Shown: positions 58,275-64,000 of the stretch, piece by piece
Layout of the letters: the number at the start of each line of letters is the position of its first letter
Position numbering within the stretch: the stretch's first letter is position 1
NCBI RefSeq assembly: GCF_900104815.1
Contig: NZ_FNTD01000004.1
Coordinates: forward strand, 2,744,501-2,808,500
Direction of reading: 5' to 3'
DNA length: 64,000 bases
DNA from: Streptomyces misionensis
Lineage (GTDB): Bacteria > Actinomycetota > Actinomycetes > Streptomycetales > Streptomycetaceae
Position numbers and translations under genes: made by a program
The notes under the pieces: model-generated
Seen by the model: only the letters and a program-made list of their open reading frames with translations
Told to the model about the DNA's origin: nothing
The model's database searches: none

Positions 58275-59285
58275 CTAGCAGTAGCCCTTCGTGAGGAATC
58301 CCCGCCGGCCCGGCGTGCCGAGGTCGAGCGGGATGTCGACGTGGCTCGGCAGGTCGGCGAAGGACGCGTTGGGGAGGATGAACTCCCGCCCGGTGTACCG
58401 CTGCCGTACCGTCTGCGCGGCGGCGGGCCGGCACACGAACGGGTTGGCGTACGTGTTGTAGCCCAGTCCCACACCGGTGTTGAGGAATCCGGCGTCCTGG
58501 CACTGGTACAGCGCGGCCCGCAGCGCGGCGGCGTTCCGCGGGCCGGTGTAGCGGGTCTGGAAGCCGGCGAAGCAGTCCAGCGAGGAGGCCCCGTCGTACG
58601 GCGAGGGCCCGGCGGCCGCCAGCGCGTCCAGGAAGGACCGGTTGCAGCCGATCGCCGCCGAGGGCGCCGCCCCCTTGAGGAGCTGGGCGCGCCTGCACCC
58701 GGTCACGTCCTGGAAGGCGCCGACCACGTCCTCCCCCTTGCGCAGCCGCGAGTAGGCGAGCACCAGGTCCCGCTGGGCGGCGAGCGGATAGGCGCCCGTG
58801 TTCCCGAACTCCTCGTCCAGCAGCCGGAACCAGGTCTCGAACGCCGGCACCTGCGCCCGCACTCCGGGGGGCAGGGTGTAGACGGCGAGATCGGTCGGCG
58901 TGTCCCAGCTGTCGAGGCCCGGGTAGCCGACGAAGGACAGCACACCGACCCCGGTCTTGGGCTGGTCGCCGTACCGGCTGCGCAGTTGCAGATACCGCTC
59001 CAGATTGGTGTTCGAGCCCGCCCACGCGTACCAGAAGCCGCTCGGGTAGAGGGTGGTGTCGCCCCGGGTGTGGGTGGTGCCGAACAGGGTGGGCGCCACA
59101 CAGCGCACCTCGCGCGCGTCCCATGCCGCCCGGTACTCGGCCGGGGTGGAGACGCAGTCGGCCGCCCTGGCCGGACGGGGGTCGGCGAGCGCGCCCGGCG
59201 CGGTGCCCAGGACGGCGAACAGGCAGGCCGCGAGCGCGGTCAGCAGGCGCCCGCGCCTCCCGGTGGTCAGCTGATGGAGAGTCAT
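58275..59285 (-). CDS. Secreted protein of unknown function
   Basis: ATG 59285 gives 336 residues with a Sec signal (LLTALAACLFAVLGTAPGALA). The mature part starts DCVSTPAEYRAAWDAREVRC and ends FLTKGYC, with Cys in pairs that suggest disulfides. Trp-rich segments (GFWYAWAGSNTNLERYLQLRSRYGD, DSWDTPTDLAVYTLPPGV) might bind sugar or peptide. I do not recognise the family. Confidence 0.75.
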   Translation of the reverse strand: MTLHQLTTGRRGRLLTALAACLFAVLGTAPGALADPRPARAADCVSTPAEYRAAWDAREVRCVAPTLFGTTHTRGDTTLYPSGFWYAWAGSNTNLERYLQLRSRYGDQPKTGVGVLSFVGYPGLDSWDTPTDLAVYTLPPGVRAQVPAFETWFRLLDEEFGNTGAYPLAAQRDLVLAYSRLRKGEDVVGAFQDVTGCRRAQLLKGAAPSAAIGCNRSFLDALAAAGPSPYDGASSLDCFAGFQTRYTGPRNAAALRAALYQCQDAGFLNTGVGLGYNTYANPFVCRPAAAQTVRQRYTGREFILPNASFADLPSHVDIPLDLGTPGRRGFLTKGYC

Positions 59286-59415
59286 GCGGGACAGTCTCCG
59301 AACGCCGTGCCCCCGCATGCCAGTCGATTGGGCCAAGCGGCCCACACCAAGACGCTCTGGAACCGTCGCGTACACGGGCGTTGACTTCGTTACCGGGGGT
59401 ACGGATGATCCCGCC

Positions 59416-60729
59416 ATGGCGACTGACGCGGGCGATCCGCTCCCCCGGTTCCCGGCCGGCTTCCTGTGGGGGGTCTCCACCTCCGCCCATCAGATCGAGG
59501 GCGCGGCCGAGCTGCGCGGCCCGTCCGTGTGGGACGTGTTCACCGCCGAGCCGGGCCGGGTGAAGGACGGCTCCACGGCCGCGGTGGCCTGCGACCACTA
59601 CCACCGCTACCCCGAGGACGTGGCCCTGCTCGCCGGTCTCGGCGTGAACGCCTACCGCTTCTCCGTCTCCTGGCCCCGGGTCGCCTCCCCGGGCGGCCTG
59701 GACTTCTACGACCGGCTGGTGGACGAGCTGTGCGCGGCGGGCGTCCGCCCGGTGCCGACCCTCTTCCACTGGGACCTGCCCGCCCATCTGGACTGGCTGG
59801 ACCGGGACACGGCCGCCCGCTTCGCCGACCACGTGGCGGCGGTCGCCGGCCGGCTGGGCGACCGGGTCACCAAGTGGATCACCCTCAACGAGCCGGCCGA
59901 ACACACCCTCCTGGGCCACGCCCTGGGCGCCCACGCCCCCGGCAGGCGGCTGCTGTTCGACGCGCTCCCGGTCGCCCACCACCAGCTCCTCGCCCACGGT
60001 CTCGCGGTGCGGGCGCTGCGCGCGGCGGGCGCGCGCGACATCGGCATCGCCAACTCCCACGGGCCGACCTGGCCGGCCTCCGCCGACCCGGACGACGTGG
60101 CGGCGGCGGGCTTCTACGACACGCTGCTCAACCGCCTCTTCGCGGAGCCGGTGCTGCTGGGCGGGTACCCGGACGGGCTCGGCGAGCTGATGCCCGGGGA
60201 CGTCGCCGCCGACCTGCGGGTGATCGCGGAACCGCTGGACTGGTACGGCGTCAACTACTACGCGCCGACCCGGGTGGGCGCCCCGCTGGGCACGCGGGGC
60301 GAGTTCGGCGGTGTGACGATCCCGGCCGAACTCCCCTTCTCGGTACGGGAGATCGAGGACCGCCCGCTGACCGACTTCGGCTGGCCGGTGGTACCGGAGG
60401 GGCTGACCGAGCTGCTGTGCGGCTTCCGCGACCGCTACGGCGACCGGCTGCCGCCGGTCGTCATCACCGAGAACGGCTGCTCCTACGAGGGCCTGGACGA
60501 CCAGGAGCGCATCGCCTACCTGGACGCCCATCTGCGCGCCCTGCACGCCGCGCTGGAGGCGGGCGTGGACGTGCGCGGCTACTTCGTCTGGTCCCTGCTG
60601 GACAACTTCGAGTGGGCCGAGGGGTACGCGCGCCGCTTCGGGCTGGTGCACGTGGACTTCGACACGCTGGAGCGCACCCCGAAGGCGTCGTACCGGTGGT
60701 TCCGGGACGTGCTGCGGGCGCAGGGCTGA
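59416..60729 (+). CDS. GH1 beta-glucosidase
   Basis: ATG 59416 gives 437 residues. It has FPAGFLWGVSTSAHQIEGA, the acid/base WITLNEP, the nucleophile PPVVITENGCSYEG and WSLLDNFEWAEGYARRFG. There is no signal peptide, so it hydrolyses imported cellobiose or aryl-glucosides inside the cell. No transporter is adjacent. Confidence 0.95.
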   Translation: MATDAGDPLPRFPAGFLWGVSTSAHQIEGAAELRGPSVWDVFTAEPGRVKDGSTAAVACDHYHRYPEDVALLAGLGVNAYRFSVSWPRVASPGGLDFYDRLVDELCAAGVRPVPTLFHWDLPAHLDWLDRDTAARFADHVAAVAGRLGDRVTKWITLNEPAEHTLLGHALGAHAPGRRLLFDALPVAHHQLLAHGLAVRALRAAGARDIGIANSHGPTWPASADPDDVAAAGFYDTLLNRLFAEPVLLGGYPDGLGELMPGDVAADLRVIAEPLDWYGVNYYAPTRVGAPLGTRGEFGGVTIPAELPFSVREIEDRPLTDFGWPVVPEGLTELLCGFRDRYGDRLPPVVITENGCSYEGLDDQERIAYLDAHLRALHAALEAGVDVRGYFVWSLLDNFEWAEGYARRFGLVHVDFDTLERTPKASYRWFRDVLRAQG

Positions 60730-60756
60730 CGGGGCCCGGCGGCCGGGCGGCCCCCG

Positions 60757-61266
60757 TCAGCGATAGTCCTCCGGGTGCCCCTGCATCCAGGCGTTGATCC
60801 TGTCCCGGACTCCGGTGAGCCGGTCCTGGTGCTTCTTGAGGTTCTCGAAGGAGCGGTCGTCGCCGAGTTCGCGCCGCAGTCCCGCGATCCACGCGAGGGG
60901 CTGCTCGAAGTGCGCGGGCCCCTGGGGGTCGGCCTTCATCGCGGCGTCGAGGGCGTCGAGGTTGTCGAGCACGCGGTTCAGGAAGTACGCGCAGTTCCCC
61001 GGGGTGGTGCAGCCGTCGTTGTAGGTGGCCTGGAGTACGGCGAAGGCGTCGCGGACCTTCGCCGGGCCCGGTGAGGGCGCCACCGTGCTCGGGTCGTCAG
61101 GCTCCTCGGTGGCGGTGACGGGCGCCGCCGCGGGGGCGTCGCGGCTGGGCGACGCCCCCGCGTGCGGAGCCGTGTCCGGTCCGCCGGAACAGGAGAGCAG
61201 CGATGACGCCAGGGCCACCATGAGCGTGGCGGCGCCGAGGGCGTGCCGTGCGCGGGCATTGATCAT
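60757..61266 (-). CDS. Small lipoprotein of unknown function
   Basis: ATG 61266 gives 169 residues. The signal MVALASSLLSCSGG ends in a lipobox LSC. A Pro/Ala/Thr-rich linker is followed by a helical domain (VRDAFAVLQATYNDGCTTPGNCAYFLNRVLDNLDALDAAMKADPQGP) with one Cys pair. The function is unknown. It is 5 bp after the SnoaL-like gene, so they are one operon. Confidence 0.75.
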   Translation of the reverse strand: MINARARHALGAATLMVALASSLLSCSGGPDTAPHAGASPSRDAPAAAPVTATEEPDDPSTVAPSPGPAKVRDAFAVLQATYNDGCTTPGNCAYFLNRVLDNLDALDAAMKADPQGPAHFEQPLAWIAGLRRELGDDRSFENLKKHQDRLTGVRDRINAWMQGHPEDYR

Positions 61267-61271
61267 GTCGC

Positions 61272-61781
61272 CTACGACTTCTCGGCGGCCCCGCTGGTTG
61301 CGCCGGCCGCCGCGATCGCGCCGAAGTCGTCCGGAAGTCGCGGAGGAGTGCCCTGCGTCCACACCACCCGCAGCGCCGTCGCGGAGATCCGCCAGCCGTC
61401 GGCCGTCCGGACCAGTTCGGTGTCGGCGTGGCCGGCGGAGACGAAGACGCCGCCCGAGCCGTCCGCCAGGACGTGGGTGCTCAACTGGGCACCACGGGCC
61501 GTGGCCCGGTCGCCGTCGACCTCGATGACGGCGTTGGTGCCCAGGTGCACGGTGCGGTCGAACAGCGCCATGCCCCGCCGGACGCGGGCCAGCAGGGCGT
61601 CGCGGCCGTGCACGGTGCCGATGGGCATCTCCGCGGTGACGTCCTCGGTGTGGAACGCGCGCGCCCACTCCTCGTCGAGGACGCCGTCGTCCAGTGAGCG
61701 CAGGTAGCGGTCGAGCAGATCGGTGATCTCGGCACGGTCGGTCAGGGTCCGCAGCTGTCGCCGCGTCTCTTCGGTGTCCAT
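61272..61781 (-). CDS. SnoaL/NTF2-like protein
   Basis: ATG 61781 gives 169 residues (TTG 61802 possible). The cone fold is indicated by ITDLLDRYLRSLDDGVLDEEWARAFHTEDVTAEM, TVHLGTNAVIEVDGDRATARGAQLSTHVL and VRTADGWRISATALRVVW. The product could be a polyketide cyclase or a small hydrolase. No partner enzyme is nearby. Confidence 0.85.
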   Translation of the reverse strand: MDTEETRRQLRTLTDRAEITDLLDRYLRSLDDGVLDEEWARAFHTEDVTAEMPIGTVHGRDALLARVRRGMALFDRTVHLGTNAVIEVDGDRATARGAQLSTHVLADGSGGVFVSAGHADTELVRTADGWRISATALRVVWTQGTPPRLPDDFGAIAAAGATSGAAEKS

Positions 61782-61828
61782 GCCGGAAGACTGCTTCCTC
61801 AAGTCCGCTCGAGGTCAAGCGGTGCCCG

Positions 61829-62782
61829 TCAGAAGCCCAGCTTGCGCAGCTGCTTCGGGTCCCGCTGCCAGTCCTTCGCCACCTTGACGTGCAGGTCGAG
61901 GAAGACCGGCGTGCCCAGCAGCGCCTCGATCTGCTTGCGGGACTTGATCCCGACCTCCTTGAGCCGCTTGCCCTTGGGCCCGATGATGATGCCCTTCTGG
62001 CTGGGGCGCTCGATGTAGACGTTCGCGTGGATGTCCAGCAGGGGCCGGTCCGCCGGCCGGTCCTCGCGCGGCAGCATCTCCTCGACCACCACCGCGATGG
62101 AGTGCGGCAGCTCGTCCCGCACGCCCTCCAGCGCCGCCTCCCGGATCAGCTCGGCGACCATCACCTGCTCCGGCTCGTCCGTGAGGTCGCCCTCCGGGTA
62201 GAGCGCGGGCCCCTCGGGCAGCATCGGGACCAGCAGGTCGGCCAGCAGCTCCACCTGCTTGTCGCCGACCGCCGACACCGGCACGATCTCCGCCCACTCG
62301 ATGCCCAGCTCCTTGCCCAGCTGGTCGATGGCGATCAGCTGCTCGGCGAGGGCCTTGGCGTCCACGAGGTCGGTCTTGGTGACGACGGCGACCTTGGGCG
62401 TCTTCTTGATCCCGGCCAGTTCCTTGGCGATGAACCGGTCACCGGGCCCGATCTTCTGGTCGGCCGGCAGGCAGAACCCGATCACGTCGACCTCGGCCCA
62501 CGTGGTGCGCACCACGTCGTTCAGCCGCTCGCCCAGCAGCGTGCGCGGCTTGTGCAGCCCGGGGGTGTCGACGAGGATCAGCTGGGCGTCCGGCCGGTGC
62601 ACGATGCCCCGCACGGTGTGCCGGGTGGTCTGCGGCCGGTTCGAGGTGATCGCCACCTTCTGCCCGACCAGAGCGTTCGTGAGGGTGGACTTGCCCGCGT
62701 TGGGGCGGCCCACGAAGCAGGCGAAGCCGGCGCGGTGGACGGTTTCCGCCGGCTGCTCGGATGACTGGGTGCGAACGCTCAT
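61829..62782 (-). CDS. era: GTPase Era
   Basis: ATG 62782 gives 317 residues (ATG 62791 adds three). It has GRPNAGKST (G1), the G2 region RQTTRHTVRGIV-like PQTTRHTVRG, DTPGLHKP (G3) and TKTDLVD (G4). The KH domain is GIIIGPKGKRLKEVGIKSRKQIE. It matures 16S rRNA and assembles the 30S subunit. It is followed 3' by the lipoprotein operon rather than recO, which is 17 kb away here. Confidence 0.97.
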   Translation of the reverse strand: MSVRTQSSEQPAETVHRAGFACFVGRPNAGKSTLTNALVGQKVAITSNRPQTTRHTVRGIVHRPDAQLILVDTPGLHKPRTLLGERLNDVVRTTWAEVDVIGFCLPADQKIGPGDRFIAKELAGIKKTPKVAVVTKTDLVDAKALAEQLIAIDQLGKELGIEWAEIVPVSAVGDKQVELLADLLVPMLPEGPALYPEGDLTDEPEQVMVAELIREAALEGVRDELPHSIAVVVEEMLPREDRPADRPLLDIHANVYIERPSQKGIIIGPKGKRLKEVGIKSRKQIEALLGTPVFLDLHVKVAKDWQRDPKQLRKLGF

Positions 62783-62969
62783 GCCGTTCATTGTCCCTGA
62801 TCCCGGAGCCCCCGCCGCACCGCGAATCCCCGGTGACGCTGCGCCAGCGAACCGACACGCAGACGCACCGGTGCGGGACGCGCTCGCGCCCGTCCCGCAC
62901 CCCGCCACGGTCGCGTTTCCGCGACCTCTCGGCCGGTCTCCTCCGGTGGTTCAGCCCGCGGCCGGTGGT

Positions 62970-63323
62970 TCAGCCCGCGGCCAGGGTGGCCCGTACCGCG
63001 CCGTCCGCGCCCGCGAGCAGCACCGGCGTGTCCGCGCCCCCGAGGTCGGCCACCGCGGCCAGGTCCTCGGCCGGCACCTCCTCGGCGTCGCTCACCACGG
63101 CCGCCGCCTCCAGGGAGGCCGCCCCGGACGCCACCGCCATGGCGACGGCGGTGCGCAGCGCGCTGAGCTTCAGCGAGGGCAGGTCCACCGTCCCGGCGAC
63201 GTAGGTGCGCCCGGTGTCGTCCCGTACGGCCGCGCCCTCGGGCACTGCGTTGCGGGCCCGCGCGGAGCGGGCCAAGGTCACGATCTTGCGGTCCTCGGGG
63301 TCGAGCGCGCTGCTGTCGGTCAT
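62970..63323 (-). CDS. Cytidine-deaminase-like protein lacking zinc ligands
   Basis: The 117-residue protein looks like the N-terminal part of a cytidine deaminase fold (IVTLARSARARNAVPEGAAVRDDTGRTYVAGTVDLPSLKLSALRTAVAMAVASGA). The HAE and PCxxC zinc motifs are absent. It is a conserved neighbour of era in streptomycetes and is probably not an active deaminase. Confidence 0.75.
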   Translation of the reverse strand: MTDSSALDPEDRKIVTLARSARARNAVPEGAAVRDDTGRTYVAGTVDLPSLKLSALRTAVAMAVASGAASLEAAAVVSDAEEVPAEDLAAVADLGGADTPVLLAGADGAVRATLAAG

Positions 63324-63361
63324 GCCCCGAGCATACGAAGCCGTACCACGGCGTACGACGC

Positions 63362-64000
63362 TCACCCCGCCACCGGGTACATCGCGCCCCGCCGGCCCTC
63401 CGGGGAGGCCAGCCACTCCAGCTTCTCCGCGGTGTTCGCCTCGTCCAGCGGGGTGTGCAGCACGATCATCAGATCGGGCCGGGCGGGGACCTTCAGCACC
63501 GTCGACTCCACGACCAGCAGCCCGGCCAGCGGATGCGACAGCTCCTTGCGCACCTGCCCCTGGTCCTCGATGTCCCGCTCGGCCCACAGCGCCGCGAACT
63601 CCTCGCTGGCGGCGCTCGCCTGCGCGAGCACCTCCCGGAAGCCCTCGTCCTCGGGGCGCGCCGCGCACGCGGCCCGGAACTGCGCCACGACGGTGCGCGC
63701 GTTGCGCTCCCAGCTGTGGCTGCGCTCCCGGTACAGCGGGTCGGTGAAGAAGTCGATCAGACAGTTCTGGGTGATGCCGGGGCGCATCCCGAGCACGATC
63801 GCGGCCGCGTCGTTGTACAGCACGCAGTTGTAGTAGAGGTCCATGATGTGCGCCGGGTACGGCATCCAGGTGTCGATCAGCCGCCGCAGTCCGTCGCACA
63901 TGTCCCGCTTCCCGGGCGCCACTTGGGGCGCGGGCGGGTTCAGCCCGGCCAGCAGGTACAGGTGCCGCCGTTCGGCGTCGCTGAGCCGCAGCACCCGGGC
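63362..64000 (-). CDS. MmyB-like regulator (N-terminus beyond window)
   Basis: The visible part is the C-terminal 210 residues, open to the window edge. It contains LRLSDAERRHLYLLAGLNPP, the MmyB ligand domain (YPAHIMDLYYNCVLYNDAAAIVLGM, DFFTDPLYRERSHSWERNARTVVAQFRAA, KVPARPDLMIVLHTPLDEANTAEKLEWL). The N-terminal helix-turn-helix must lie beyond position 64000. Confidence 0.85.
   Translation of the reverse strand, partial: ARVLRLSDAERRHLYLLAGLNPPAPQVAPGKRDMCDGLRRLIDTWMPYPAHIMDLYYNCVLYNDAAAIVLGMRPGITQNCLIDFFTDPLYRERSHSWERNARTVVAQFRAACAARPEDEGFREVLAQASAASEEFAALWAERDIEDQGQVRKELSHPLAGLLVVESTVLKVPARPDLMIVLHTPLDEANTAEKLEWLASPEGRRGAMYPVAG

Overview
The window is chromosomal DNA of a high-GC actinomycete, almost certainly Streptomyces. 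The evidence is the extreme third-position GC bias, GTG starts with GGAGG-type ribosome binding sites, Zur-controlled zinc uptake genes, a chitinase with DasR-like promoter repeats, ROK, XRE/DUF397 and gamma-butyrolactone-receptor-like regulators, and a housekeeping backbone of ppdK, dusB, glyS, zur, uppS, recO, leuA and era. No rRNA, tRNA, CRISPR array or intact insertion sequence was found.

Region 1 (1-11.7 kb, all minus strand) is the most unusual part. It looks like a ribosomally made, post-translationally modified peptide (RiPP) locus of a kind I do not recognise. Transcription would start at a 62-residue precursor (11650-11462) with an acidic 23-residue leader and a core of twelve Ala-Asn-Val triplets plus a final Ala-Asn-Ile. 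A strong hairpin follows. Then come a nucleotidyltransferase with a PqqD-like C-terminus, a TldD/TldE protease pair, an ABC exporter (ATPase and two permeases), a NagA-like amidohydrolase, two paralogous proteins that keep the nucleoside-diphosphate-kinase Lys and His motifs, a BFD-type [2Fe-2S] protein and an acetyl-xylan-esterase-like hydrolase. A MOSC protein runs off the window edge. Most junctions overlap by 4 bp (ATGA or GTGA), so this reads as one translationally coupled operon.

Region 2 (12-18.1 kb) holds an exported membrane-anchored protein with a class F sortase, a sugar-type ABC importer, a small membrane protein, and a MerR regulator divergent from an EthD-domain protein. Region 3 (18.2-27.3 kb) holds ppdK, a ROK regulator with two glycoside hydrolases of the GH63/debranching type, and a tRNA-dihydrouridine synthase. 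Region 4 (27.4-38.1 kb) is accessory: two drug-type MFS exporters, a secreted sedolisin, an MmyB-like regulator with a clear CTGGTACC operator pair, an aldo/keto reductase-TetR pair with a 16-bp inverted repeat, a GH18 chitinase and a third MFS transporter.

Region 5 (38.1-44.5 kb) contains glyS, the zinc uptake operon znuACB plus zur with Zur boxes, uppS and recO. Region 6 (44.5-53.8 kb) contains an XRE/DUF397 locus with a divergent pair of small genes, a MauE/Tat-protein/Cys-rich protein operon, a DapA/NanA-family lyase, a HAD phosphatase, a butyrolactone-receptor-like regulator, a secreted sialidase and a TerB-like protein. Region 7 (53.9-64 kb) contains leuA with a four-leucine leader peptide, a protealysin-like protease with its emfourin-type inhibitor, a PPOX/F420 protein, an IS5-type transposase remnant, an unidentified secreted protein, a GH1 beta-glucosidase, a lipoprotein, a SnoaL-like protein, era, a cytidine-deaminase-like protein and the C-terminal part of an MmyB-like regulator.
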